A DNA stretch of 64,000 bases, from contig OY751493.1 in assembly GCA_963565915.1 (NCBI GenBank), positions 992,001 through 1,056,000 on the forward strand. The letters are read 5' to 3'. The notes under the pieces are model-generated. The model was given only the letters and a program-made list of their open reading frames with translations, did not search any database and had not been told where the DNA came from. The stretch comes from Entoloma clypeatum. Taxonomy: Eukaryota; Basidiomycota; Agaricomycetes; Agaricales; Entolomataceae. A program made the translations under genes and the position numbers. The first letter of the stretch is position 1, and every line of letters begins with the position of its first letter. This document shows, in pieces, positions 35,389 through 46,750 of this stretch.

Positions 35389-35475
35389 TGCCATTTAATT
35401 TGGCTCTTCACTAGGACTTGAATGTCTTCTTGTGAACAAGTATTGAAACCTGACGGAATCACACTTGAGGGGGAG
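32190..35475 (+). other. 3.3 kb non-coding interior of the gag-only element
   Basis: There is no pol-like frame in any of the three forward frames. It contains 13 of the bulged hairpins. One 64-codon frame (34910-35104, MAFFAYFSTAFYTRFAHADQ, then Thr/Ala/Ser-rich) is more GC-rich than its surroundings. It could be a captured host fragment but matches nothing I know. Confidence 0.6.
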
Positions 35476-35913
35476 TGTTGAGAATACATTCTAGACGGAT
35501 GTCTCGACAGTCAATCACATGTCTATAAACATGTGTATTCCCATATGGAGTTACATATGGAAGTGTTCTAGACTTAGAACAATCTAGACTCGCTCTAGAT
35601 CCCTGACTCATTAAATATGTGTCAGACGTGCATAACATATGTCATGTTATGTCACATCATGTGCTTGTCACACTATATGACTATAAGTCACATATTACCA
35701 TATATGTGAGTTTATGGTTCTGCGACAGAACTCAGTTTGTACTTGTTTGTACATGGTCTGTGCGCATCCTTGTAGGTATAAATACTCGATGTATCTGTAT
35801 CTGCAAATATAGGACTTTTACCAAGTACCTTCATCACTCAAGCTCTCTCTTCTTACCTCCAATGTGAGTATCTTACCCAGGCTTCCCTGCGTATGTAGGT
35901 GTGCTGTTCAATA
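35476..35913 (+). repeat. Gag-only element 3' LTR
   Basis: 438 bp; outer flank AACAC. Confidence 0.92.
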
Positions 35914-38900
35914 AACACGTCCGACCATATTGAAGAAACGGTTGAGTTCGCTGCTCCCGCCATTCATTTTCCTCCTCTTCCGACGCCGTCCTTCACCACC
36001 ATCACTGGCCACGGGAAAATATTAAGTACCGCCCAGCCCGACTCCCAGAGGATGCAGTCTCTGCTGCAGCGGATGAATCCACCTCCGTCACAGTACACCG
36101 GACAGACTCCTAGAATGTCGTCAGCGTGGAAAAAGAACGAGAAGGTTAGGAAACTCGCCCGAGAAATCGGCGCCCGACCCTCTGGGTCAAATCTTCGTAT
36201 CCTGGATACCATCATCCCGGATGTTGACGAAAGGCCATCCAAGCAGCGTCGAGTCACTCCGCCGCTGGATCAAACCCTCAGCCGCATGGACATTGACCAT
36301 CAGAGCGAGCGTATGGGGCCGGACCAATTCGAAGATGGGCTTATTGAACTTGACGGTTCGTCATCTTCCTCTCCTGAATCTGACCAATTAAGGAAAGCTA
36401 ATAACACCTCCTTACAGACGTGTAAAATATTAGCTAGTACTAGTGCAGAATGTATGGATCATATTGACAACGATCTATATAAAAAATATACAAAGCACTT
36501 TGCGTCATGCACACACTGTAAGGAGAAAGAACACGCACAATGGATCTTAGACTCCGGTGCCTCGTTACACTTTACCCATGAGTTCAAGGACTTCGCGTAC
36601 TACAGGCCTCTTAAGGCTAAGCGATTTGTCCAAACAGCTGAAAAGGGAAAGAAACTGGAAATTCTCGGAGTTGGGGCTGTTCCAGTACGGCATACCCTAA
36701 ATGGGGAAGTAAAAACCCATCTTCTCCGACCTGTATTCTACATTCCGGACATGGACACACGCCTATTGTCCCTAGGCATCTTCCTTAATCACGGTTACAA
36801 AGTAGACGGAATGCGTGGAGAAATCAACATCTCCAAAGGACAGAACAAAATACAGTTCTCGCCTCACATTCTCGGACAAACCATTTATTGGTTAGATACT
36901 GAAATACGCTATGACCAAATCCACGTGATCTCTAGCGAAATCACTGTTGAAACCTGGCATAAACGCCTTGGCCACCCAAATGACCAAGTGCTCAATAAGA
37001 TTCCCACCAGTACCAAAGGAGTACCCAAAACGTTAGTACGTGAGAAATCACAGGAAAGCTGCACGGGGTGTCTAAAAGGGAAAATGCCGAATCAATCTTA
37101 TCCTAACTCGATGACGAGGGCTGTCAAACCTTTTGATTTGATCCATTCGGATTTGAAGCAGATATCCACGGCATCGTACCATAAGCACAAATATTTCCTT
37201 ACCTTTTTGGACGATTTTTCATCCCATGTCTGGGTCGTCTTGCTTAGGAAGAAGTCAGGCGCCATCACGGCGCTGAAACAATTCCTTGCGATGATCCAGA
37301 ATCAATTTGCCGCTACCCCTAAAAAGTGGCGGGTTGATGGAGGTGGAGAATTTGACGAATACAAGGATGTACTTGCCGATCATGGAATTCTGATCGACGT
37401 CACACTCCCATATCAGCATCAGCAGAATGGTAGAGCAGAACGGATAAATCGAACTCTGTGGGAAAAATCTCAGGCATTACGCTTCGACGCATGCTTACCA
37501 CCTATGTGGTGGGAATTCTGCCTGGAACATGCAGCATTTCTCTACAACAGAACCCCCATGCAGCGTCTTGAATGGAAAACCCCTTACTTCAGGGTGACCA
37601 ATGAGATCCCCGACATGTCTAGCATCAGAGTATTTGGATGTCAGGCATATGTATATATCCCAAAGGAGAAACGAAGGAACTCCCTGGAATCAAGATCCCG
37701 ATTGATGATTTATCTCGGATCGAAACCAGGGGTCAAAGGATACCGTTTCATGGATCCTGAGACCAACACGATTTTCATGGGCGGGAAAGCTATCTTTGAT
37801 GAAAGCAAGTACCCTAGATGCCACATTGACCCATTGCCAGAAAACCACCCAGAAATGGAAAACCCAGAGCCGGCTGATGAGTTTGAGGATCTCATTCCCG
37901 GCAGCAACGATGACGATAGTCACAACGAAACACCTCATAACCCAGTTCCCATTGAACAGAATCAACCTGAATCAGACAACGAACTGCCTGCCAGTGAGCC
38001 TGATGACGAACCGCGAGTACCCACTCCGGAACCCGAGCAAGTACCAGATCGACCGATCAGGGAACGACGAGTTCGGAAGATGCCAGGAAGCATCTATGGG
38101 GAAGACACTCCAGCGTCTGATCTTGAAAAATTAGATCGAAGACGGAGATTGGGCGGTCAAACGGCATGGATGAATGACCTCCTGATGGAGGCAATATCAG
38201 TCCAAGTTGGCATCGTTGAAATGTCCCATAAAGACATATACCCTCTTCCAAATAAAGAAGACTGGTATGCGGCTGAACGTAAAGAGCTAGACATGCTCAA
38301 ACGCCGCGGGGTGATCATGGAGCTAGTACCCCTGCCTGCAGGAAGGAAAGCTCTAAGGAACAAATGGGTTTACAATGAAAAGTCCGACGGGCGTCTGAAA
38401 GCACGCCTCGTCGCAAAAGGCTTTTCACAGGTAGAAGGGATCGACTTTGATCAGATCTTCTCACCAGTCATAAGATATGAAACCGTCCGACTAATACTGG
38501 CATTGACAGCCCTTGAAGGGTGGTTCATGACTCTTTTGGACGTCTCATCAGCCTTCCTCTATGGAACGCTCCTTGAGGAAATCTACATGCGACAGCCTGA
38601 GGGCTACATAGTAAAAGGGAAAGAAAACCTCGTGTACCGGCTATACAAAGCCCTATATGGACTTAAGCAGGCCGCATTAGCCTGGTGGAGAGAACTTGAC
38701 TCCTCCATGAAAAAGCTCAGCTTTGTCCGGCTTCACTCCGATGCGGGAGTGTTCATTCACAAAAGTACCAACGGGGAAATTGTAATCGCCGTCATCTATG
38801 TCGACGACTCTGCTTTTCTCGGCACAAACCGGGAATATACGCTAGAAAAGAAGAAGGCCTTCATGACAACATGGGAATGTAGGGACCTAGGTCACCTAGT

Positions 38901-39830
38901 GCCCGATGGGAAACCAAAGGAATTTCTCTCAATCCAAATAAGGCAACGTGGGAAGAAGATCTTCATTGATCAAGTACCTTACCTTGAGAAAATTCTTGCA
39001 CGTATGGGGATGAGCGAATCCAATGCCACCCATACCCCACTCCCGACGGGCTACAAACCCATGAAGTCTGAGGATGAACCCAATGCGGAACTCAGATCCA
39101 AGTACCAATCCGTCATCGGGTCACTATTGTACTTAATGATCGGGACAAGACCCGACATTTGTTTCGCCGTGATCAAGATGTCCCAATTCTCCGCAAACCC
39201 TACCAAACGCCATCTAGAAGTGGCTAGGGATATTTGCAGGTATTTGAAGGCGACAAAAGATTACGTGATCATGTACGATGGCGATTCTGGGAAAGGGATC
39301 TACGCATTTACAGACTCCGATTGGGCATCAGATGAAAACACCAGGAAATCCACTACTGGTTACTTCATATCACTGGCGTCTGGAGCAGTAACATGGGTTT
39401 CGTCAGCGCAGAAAACCATTGCCCTCTCTTCCACGGAAGCAGAATACATGGCGCTATCAGATTGCAGTCGCGCAGTGACATGGCTTAGAAGCATGCTTGC
39501 CGAACTTGGAATGCAGATCGGATCAGTCCCGATCTATGGAGATAACAATGGCTCCGTCTTTATCGCATCCAACCCTGTAACTGAAAAGCGGTCCAAGCAC
39601 ATCGACGTGTGATTTCACTTTGTCAGAGAAAAAGTATCCGAAGGAACTATTACGGTCGAATTCATCAAAGGAGTGAATAACCCTGCAGACCTTTTAACTA
39701 AGAATCTGGGGAAAATCCTCTTCAACAAGTTTATCCCGTACTTTGGATTACTTAAAAACTAGACGAAGAAAGAGTACCTATATGGGAAAAAGTAAGATGT
39801 ATTTAGAAGTATGTACTAAATATGGGGGGG

Positions 39831-40140
39831 TGTTGAAACTTTTCCCATCACGTAGATTAGATTAAGATTAGATCACATCATGTGACCATTACATATCTTC
39901 CTTACATACTTGTTTGGTTGGTACAAACAGTAGTACGGTATATAAGACCAGGAAACTGTCAATATCAACAAGTTGTCTCTTGACTCTTAACCAGCTCCAT
40001 CGCTCTTACCAGCCTCAACCGCTCTCACCAGCCTCACCCTTCCCAACCAAGTAAGTGACTAGAACGGTAGAGTAGAGTACTTCCACTGTAGCTGTGTTGC
40101 TCAGTACATCTGCGGCTAGCGCCCAGGTGGAACTTCAACA
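39831..40140 (+). repeat. Copia A2 3' LTR
   Basis: 310 bp; outer flank AAATG. It has the E-box variant CATGTG. Confidence 0.92.
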
Positions 40141-41510
40141 AAATGGACAACACTAGAGCGGGTGAAGAGGGCAACACAGGAGCAGAGGACAAAGAGGATG
40201 ACACAGGAGTGGCAGATGAAGCGGGCAAAGAGGACAAAGATTACGATGCAGGAGCAGGCGAAGTGGACAATACAGGAGCAGGTGAAGTGGATGAAACATA
40301 TGACTCAGAAGCAGACCAGCATGAAGGACGAGGAAACGAACAGGATCCGGTCTCCGAAGAGGAAGATGTCATTATCTGTTATCGCCAAAGGAATTCGGCA
40401 TGCCAACCTCCAAAGATTGAAATCCTGCGATGCCATGCCCAAGCTCAACAACGATCCAGACCCCAGACATCTCCAGCATATGATGCAAGTGACGAGGAAG
40501 CAGAACTAGATGAGGATGAACCTGCCCAACTCAAACGAGTGCCACGCCACTCCAAGGGACCCAAGGAGCCTGCACCAGATATCCTAGGCTGTTATCCACA
40601 TTACTGGAAGGAGATGCTTGAGGTTGCGAAGGCTCACTGGCAACACCACATTGTTGTTAATCACGCCTTTCCGGCGCGTTCCCTGGATCTACACGAAGCT
40701 TCCGAGACCATTGTTCATGTCATGAATCAAGAGGAATATAAAGACATGCTCGAAGATGGTTTTTATTTTATCTTATTTCTCCGTACCATATCTCACCAGT
40801 AATTTCAGGTTATACTCACACCCATGACATGAATATACTCGTACGTTTTCAAATTCTTGCTCCTTGAGGCACCCTTATGAAGATCTTTAAATAGGTATTC
40901 AAGGAGGGTGCGACATTCCACAATAGAATAAAGAAGATGGCTCAAGAAATTGTTCAAACTTATTTCGCAAGAGCCATCGGCGTTATAAGGCCGGGTCAAG
41001 CTGAGACATATGAACTCGTTAAACAGAATATTACTAATCTCCTGAAGGATTCTTTTTTCCTTCAAGATGGAGTAGATGAGCAAGTACGTCGGTGCTTTAG
41101 ATCTTGCACCCTGCTAATCACAAGCTCCATTAGAGACATACAAAAAAATTCTCTCATCCTGCCATTCATAAATTATGTATTAGATTTTACTACGAGGACT
41201 CAAAGTCTGTCGGCCCTGTTTGGTTTAAAGAACAAATTCCCGAGCATGCGCTTATTCTGGCATGCACTTGTGTAATGTATCTTGTTCTTATCTTTTATGA
41301 TTAACTAATGATATCATATTGATCCGCAATTGTCTTGAGGAATGGTCAAATGGATATCAGACTAAAGTCAAATTCACGGGCACACGTTATCGCAAGGTTT
41401 TCCATGCCATCGCAAGGCTTATCAATCAGATAAAGGATGCCAGAAATTTACCATGGCACAACGCCCGGCTCAAATACAATCTCAGAGCCTGGCATGAAGT
41501 GGGAATGTGA

Positions 41511-42045
41511 GCACCCGTTCCCAGCTCTTTTCATGAGTTCGTACTTATATTTTCCTAGGGCTTCACTCGAAGATCATGGTCCAGTCGATGAATATGGGTT
41601 TGCTATAGGTCTTGATTAGAAACATATGAATAGGGCTTGAAACTTCTAATTACTATATTATACATTCAATGATAATGGTTTTTATATGCCAGATGACGAG
41701 CTGCCCATATTTTGACCTGCTGTGGGATGCATACAAGCAATCGATATTGTGCACCAATATCTCTTGAGTACCTCCTAGTGGTCGAGAGCACTCCCATACT
41801 ATAGTTGCTATAGGAATATAAACCAGCACAAACTGAATCTGACGAGGTTTGTAGCATATTGAGGGTGTTATAGAATGCTATGGAGCACTCCATAACACTA
41901 GAAAGTTCCCATGTGACACTCCATATCTTGTGGTGAACACTTGGAAGCATTATAAACATGAGAACCTTTACTATGGCACTATGGTACTATAATATGCTAT
42001 AGACTGGTTCCAATGACTTCAGAACCAGCCCCCAGATTGCTGATG
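41511..42045. repeat. Right arm of the Plavaka element with subterminal repeats
   Basis: After the DUF6532-like gene, 41770-42005 carries repeated GAGCACTCCCATA, CTATGGAGCACTCCATAAC and TATGGCACTATGGTAC motifs, in inverse orientation to those at the left end. The arm ends in CAGATTGCTGATG. Confidence 0.55.
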
Positions 42046-42385
42046 CAGCCAGTCTGACACGAAAATAAGTGTACAATACTTGTGGGTACTCACCACAGGC
42101 ATGTCTAGTCACAAGTTAGACTTCCTTTCTGGGTCATTCAACACATCCAAGATACATAGCATGGGCCAAGATTTACAAAGTTCGAACCAAGTTCAAACTT
42201 CAGGTTCAGGTTCAACCATCTTCCAGACTGAACCTCCATACAAGGTTCGGTTCAGCTCAACGGCGGACCTGAACCCCGAACCTGAGGTCAGGTTCAGGTT
42301 CGGACCAGGTTCGCGAGGTTCAGAAACTGGACTTCGGCCAGTCTAGACCTGTTTTCTCCAAGGATTATCACAGGGTGTCTTACAC
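42046..42385. repeat. GGTTC-rich repeat, inverted copy
   Basis: From about 42187 there are repeated AAGTTC / GGTTCAGGTTC / GAACCTGA units, ending in GGACTTCGGCCAGT (the complement of the start of the 8124 copy). It shares GGTTCAGGTTC-GACCAGGTTCG with 20165-20190. Confidence 0.5.
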
Positions 42386-42900
42386 AGAACTACCGCATAT
42401 CTCCCTCCCCCTTTTGCCAATGGCCTCCTATCCCACCATCTGGTTGTCTCTCGCCACCAACTGCCCAACAGCTGCCTCCCTTCACCAATGCTCGTCAAGC
42501 CCCAAACTCATCCTATGGGCTAGCCTCCAACAGCGCCCTCTTGTCCCTAATGGAGCTCTCTACCCCCCTCTTGTCCCCACCGCCTGTCTGTTGTCTCCAA
42601 CAGCGTCGTCTCACCCCCTCTCCTGCCTACCACCCTTCTGTGGTCGCCAACAGCCTCGCCACCTGTCTCTTGTTGCCTCTCATCCCCTTTCGTCGTCTTT
42701 CGTCCCCAACGCCCCCCTGCTGTCTCCTACAACCTCCTCTTGTCCCCACCCGCTCCCTTTCGCCCCCCGCGGCCTTCCTCTTGCCCCCCTCTCGTGCCCA
42801 CCTCCCATCCCTTGTCCCCAATGGCACCCTCTTCACCCAACTTGTGCCCACTGCTCTTCTCTGGTCGCCAATGGCCTCCTCTTGTCTCCTTCACAATGAC
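42386..42900. repeat. Pyrimidine-rich degenerate minisatellite
   Basis: The top strand is almost free of purine-rich stretches and is built from variants of CCTCTTGTCCCCAA-GCCTCC. It is open in several frames only because stop codons need purines, so the frames here are not genes. Confidence 0.65.
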
Positions 42901-43439
42901 GGCTCCAACATCACCCTCAGTTTTGAGACCAAGGTTTGCACAGGTATCATTCGAGATTTTTCTAACCCTGGCAAAATTAAATAATATGGACTCAACATTA
43001 GACTAACAATGGCTACCAATCCGATACAAGATGGAAACCGAATCATTTAGTACATGTGATGGGAATGCGTCCCAGAGTTCCTGTACAGGGCCTCAAGTAA
43101 TATTTCTCTGACAGGTCAGCCCACCTGTCACAACAAGTGTCAGCTGTTCATGGGCTGACTCCGCTGGCCTGTCATCACAGGTTAAATCTCACGTCCGTGC
43201 TTATGTTATCACAGAAACTTTCCACTGGATGCCCTGCCTAATCGAAGAAAATCTTGACGTTGATGTCCCAACATCAAGGTTTCCTATTCTCACCCAGGAT
43301 TGTACTTCCAATTGGTCCGCCGCCTCCTAATGTTCCCCTGCTGACGATTATTATACAGGGATTTCAACCAAGGAGCCTGTCCACCCCTCCATCAACGGGG
43401 CCCACGTCAAGCATACTCACACCTATCTGAATATCAATA
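42901..43439. other. No gene seen; local inverted repeats
   Basis: The only structure is a pair of nested inverted repeats at about 43110-43180: GACAGGT/ACCTGTC, and GTCAGCCCA with TGGGCTGAC. No supported coding frame. Confidence 0.4.
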
Positions 43440-44580
43440 GTAGCAGTCAGAGTAGGCGATTCAGGGGCGATTCGGGTCGTCAATTCGCGCACGATTCGCC
43501 AGTTGGAATCGCCGTTGAATCGTGCTGCTTACTCTGACCATCATAGTTGTCAAAGGCGATTTGCATGCAGATTCAATATGTCAATTCACTTGCTTTTCAG
43601 CCTACAAGTGCATTTCCTGTAATTGTGTCATAGAGTACCAATACTTTGGAGGTGCATAAGAGAACACTTGTCAATTTGCAGGCTCACAAAGACTGAGCCT
43701 AGCAGGCTTCAAAATCCATCAAAATCCAGCAACTTTTCATGGAATTACGGTGACTGATGATTGCAAAATAATTCTTTCATGTAAAATATAAAGAAATCTG
43801 ACACAAATACATCTTGAGAGACCGTAAGCCAATTTCAAGCTAAGGTTTGAAGGGCGGATCTGGACAAAAATGCGTAAATTTCTGTTTCGCGGCAAAATCT
43901 ATCACTATCTTTCAAGATAGATGTTGAAGATCAAGTGCAGCATTCCCCATCTACCGAAACATGTTGACCTATATAGATATATGCAGATATACATAGTAGA
44001 TCTATATATTTCTTTGTCTTTCTGCACACTCTCAAAGCCGACATTCATGCTCAATTTTGCTATATTTTGATTTTGCTTGATTTTGCTCGATCTATACCAA
44101 TACAAGCTTATCGATTTTGATCGATTTCGCTCGATCTCTATCCATTGACAACAATAGATACATCAGCAAATCCTGGGTGCTGCCGGATGCTATGGGCCAC
44201 TATGGGTTGCTATGGGCACTGTCATTAAAGGGAAGTCCACTATAGAGTGCTCCATAGCAACCTGTAGTGCAATCAGGATTTGCTGATGTAGTATCTATCT
44301 TGCAATATCTAATCTATGGTCAGGTCACAGCCACAGGCAAGTAAAATGATTTTTGTCCACAACCGCCCTTCATACTAAGGGCAGAGGGAATGGACGGGCA
44401 GGCAGGGGAGGAGGAGTGAATCAGGTCGACGTTCAGTCCGTTGAACCGCCTCCGGAGGCGGTTCAAAAATTCGAGTGAATCAACGATTCAAGGGGGTCGA
44501 TTCGACATTCGATTCGCCACTGAATCGACCCCCTGAATCGTCGTTGAATCCGACAATGAATCGCCTACTCTGACTGCTAC
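43440..44580. mobile_element. Non-autonomous TIR element with TA target duplication
   Basis: Terminal inverted repeats start GTAGCAGTCAGAGTAGG and continue for at least 24 bp without mismatch. TA flanks both ends (43438-43439, 44581-44582), as for Tc1/mariner-like insertions. Subterminal CGATTC motifs recur in both orientations. There is a 26 bp perfect palindrome centred near 44453 and a longer hairpin at about 44480-44550. 1141 bp, no transposase frame. It hosts the Plavaka MITE. Confidence 0.85.
44161..44288. mobile_element. Plavaka-derived MITE, 128 bp
   Basis: CATCAGCAAATCCTG at the left and its exact complement at the right, flanked by TA. The interior carries GCTATGGG and GAGTGCTCCATAGCAAC, the subterminal motifs of the big element at 21003-42045. 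It looks like a deletion derivative that the transposase could still move. Confidence 0.75.
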
Positions 44581-44582
44581 TA

Positions 44583-46555
44583 ATGACTGGCCACCACAGT
44601 CATTCTCTCGACTCCCATACCTCACCATATTCTTATCAGGCATTGCGAATACGGTACGGTCAACTCATACGCAGTTTTTGGTCTAGCAGCGACATGTACA
44701 AATCAGTGGCCACTCGACGAAATTTCCCACCGATATCCCGTAATGACGAGCTTAATTTCGCCGTGTTTGCATTCCGTGCTCGCAAGTCACCTGAAGTTCA
44801 CAACTCTGAAACTCTCCCTACCATTTATCCCAGCTTCGGAATCGACAGCAGAGGTACAGTGTTCTGTGCACTAGCCACCTTATATCGTCCTGACTTTAGA
44901 TACATATCTCGTTTTGTGTTCCATTGTGCTCGGAATATCTCCAGGACCCGAAATCCCCTACCCTACAACGGTGAGTTTTCTCCCATTCTTTCCTTTCTTA
45001 TTTGTCCACCGGCACCATAGGCTGTTATTCTATGATTTTCAACCGTAATTTCCTTTCACCTCCCCTCCAGAACTCGACATTCGGGCCCCGGCATAAGACA
45101 CGCCACGCCACTCCCTCGACGAACGCCCGAAAATTGCAGGCCTCCAAACAGCCCTACAGCCTGCGAAGGAATTATCTGTAGCGTTCGTTTGTCGAACGTT
45201 GATGTTCCCGGTCCAGAAGAAGCCAAAGATGCCCGAGATGGCACCCCTACCCAACAACAGTGAGTCGCTATCCGTTTTTCATTTTATTTCTAATTCTGAT
45301 TCACGAAACGGCACCCTAGCGCGTCATTCCATGCATTCCAACGAACTTTTTCATTCAACGCATGCTCCACAATTACAACTCAATGCACACAAGCCATGCC
45401 CACTGACGCCACTTCTTCCTCTGGACGAATGCCCACCAGACACCAGCCAGGAATATCTCCCAGATAACCCTACAACCCGTGTAGGTGTCAGCAACATTCG
45501 TTCGTCAAGCATCAAGATGCTAGGTGCAGGCGACGCTAGGAACCGGCGAAACGGCACTTTTCACAATCGAGGTGCGTTTTCTCCTGTATTTTCTTTCAAT
45601 CTCGATTCTGATTCGGCGAATAGCAGCCTAGGCTGTCACTATTCAAGTACAAGCAAAAACCTTTATTTGTCCACACCTCCACAACATCATGCACGCAAAC
45701 CGAACACTGCCATGTCACACACCATCCATGACGAACGCCCACCCAACGTTCTTTTGGGGACCCTTCGAAACGGCCCTGTGACCCATATGGGAGGAGTCTC
45801 CAACATTCATCTGTCGAACATCGCAGTTTCCAATGCAGGGGAGGCCAAGAAAGGGTGAAACAGCACTTTTTCAGAAGGTGGTGCGTTTCCCCTCATTTTT
45901 TCTTTTGCTTCAAGTTCTGGTTCATCAAACGGCACGATAGGCCGTCATTCAATGTACGCCATCTTTACTTTTCATTCGCCATTATCTCCACAGCGAGCCG
46001 GCTGAAATCACGCCAGCTCTCCCTCAGAGTCCCTCCTGGTACACGCCCTCAAACACAGATTTGAAATACCTTCCAGATGCACTTTTGACCCATGTGGATA
46101 GTGATTTTCTCACTGAATGTCAGTGTTGCCCACGCCCCAGAGTTGAAAATGGGCGAAACGGCACCTTTTTCAAAAGTGGTGCGTCTTTCCGCACTTTCCC
46201 TCCTTCTTTCAATTCTAATTTGCGAAATGGCGCCTCAGGCCATCGTTCTGCAACGACCGACAACGCTTTCCATCCAGACTTCATTCCGCAGCTCGACGTT
46301 GGTGGAACGCCTCCATCAACACCAGTGATTTTTGTCAATGAATGCATGCCGAACGCAGGCTCAGGGACCCTTCCAAACGACTCGACAACACTCGTAAACA
46401 CCGTCCCCAGTGTCCGTTCGTCGAACGTCACTTCTCTTGTTGCTGGGAATTCTCATCATAACCACATGCGCGGTATGAGAGAGAATATTCGTAGAAGGAG
46501 GATTTCAAAAAATCTATTTGTGATGTATTTCGTGCAAAGGTTTTCTGTATTATAA
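44583..46555 (+). repeat. Degenerate ~305 bp tandem array with splice-donor-like sites
   Basis: Five units are recognisable from a shared block (GGCACCATAGGC-like) at about 45010, 45318, 45620, 45932 and 46225. Each unit also has a CGAACGCCC-like stretch, a CGTTCGTCGAAC-like stretch, a GCGAAACGGCAC-like stretch and, just after it, GTGAGT or GTGCGT followed by a pyrimidine run. Open frames in the units translate to related peptides (VSNIRSSSI, VSNIHLSNI, VPSVRSSNV; RRNGTF, GRNGTF). This looks like a decayed exon-intron duplication rather than simple satellite DNA. A first exon may start at 44583 (MTGHHSHSLD). No known domain. Confidence 0.6.
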
Positions 46556-46750
46556 TGCCACACAAAATCTAAACTGCAAGTCCATGTTTTGCCCAAGAAT
46601 CTAAAAAAGTTCAGCAAACGGTCAACAAGAATACACTTTTCGCATGAGGCCTGATCTAGTCATGAGCTCTTTCCTTCAGTTCGGCAGATGTCAGCTGGAA
46701 GACACAAAAAACTATGATGTAGGACAAACCTGCACAACCAAATGTCCAAA

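Larger units (their letters stand above)
29611..35913 (+). mobile_element. Gag-only non-autonomous LTR retrotransposon
   Basis: LTRs of 438 bp at 29611-30048 and 35476-35913 appear identical base for base. The target-site duplication AACAC is at 29606-29610 and 35914-35918, and removing the element rejoins the A2 frame. Ends are TGTTGAG and TTCAATA. A primer-binding site like Copia A's follows the 5' LTR, and a GAGGGGGAG polypurine tract precedes the 3' LTR. The 5.4 kb interior encodes only a Copia-like gag; there is no protease, integrase, RT or RNase H. This fits the TR-GAG class of element. It probably moved very recently using another element's enzymes. Confidence 0.92.
28739..39762 (+). 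pseudogene. Copia A2 gag-pol, split and with a late stop
   Basis: It starts at ATG 28739 (MSTSRSALDTIAPFDG). Gag is complete to NTADN at 29605, where the gag-only element inserts. The frame resumes at 35919 (SDHIEETVEF) and runs through protease (ILDSGASLHFTH), integrase, reverse transcriptase (IYVDDS) and RNase H. A TGA at 39610-39612 stands where A1 and A3 have CGA (arginine), removing the last ~50 residues. Gag is shortened by ~7 residues near residue 57 relative to A1 and A3. This copy is dead three times over. Confidence 0.88.
28071..40140 (+). mobile_element. Copia element A2, interrupted by a gag-only LTR element
   Basis: LTRs of 310 bp at 28071-28380 and 39831-40140, starting TGTTGAAAC and ending AACTTCAACA. 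The target-site duplication AAATG is at 28066-28070 and 40141-40145. The primer-binding site starts at 28381 and a G-run polypurine tract ends at 39830. Two C-to-T differences separate the LTRs. The insertion lies in an exon of the DUF6532-like gene. Confidence 0.95.
26789..41510 (+). pseudogene. DUF6532-like gene split by Copia A2
   Basis: 5' exons (26789-28070) encode a basic, Pro/Ser/Lys-rich region (MAPPAPKRGR, then KLAVHVDFSELPSSLQKRAS) and acidic stretches. The reading frame stops at ...EQDPEVDEM where Copia A2 inserts and resumes at 40146 with DNTRAGEEGNTGAEDKED. The 3' part carries YPHYWKEMLEVAKAHWQHH, VFKEGATFHNRIKKMAQEIV, LLKDSFFLQDGVDEQ, FKEQIPEHALILACTC and NCLEEWSNGYQTKVKFTGTRY. 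This pattern (buried helices, then an Ala/Leu helix, LEEW-x-TG, F-x-x-x-x-Y) is what I know of basidiomycete DUF6532 proteins; function unknown. Two 5' introns appear to use GC donors (27615, 27742). Its place inside the Plavaka borders suggests it is cargo or a partner gene. Confidence 0.55.
21003..42045. mobile_element. Plavaka/CMC-type DNA transposon carrying nested retroelements
   Basis: The left end CATCAGCAAACTCTG (21003) and right end CAGATTGCTGATG (to 42045) form short imperfect inverted repeats, flanked by CA on both sides. Subterminal blocks of short repeats around CATAGCATGGGAGCA / GGAGCACTCCATA lie at 21040-21240 and 41770-42005, as in CACTA-like elements. Inside are a Plavaka-type transposase (minus) and two plus-strand genes. 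A 128 bp MITE at 44161-44288 shares both ends and subterminal motifs, which supports these borders. Without the nested Copia A2 the element is about 9 kb. Confidence 0.6.

Noticed and set aside
37690..38363. Short minus-strand frames in Copia pol, repeated in all three copies
   Set aside because: They are antisense shadows of a conserved coding region; repetition follows from element copy number.
42375..43006. Long overlapping open frames
   Set aside because: The tract is pyrimidine-rich and low in stop codons in several frames at once; it is degenerate repeat, not coding.
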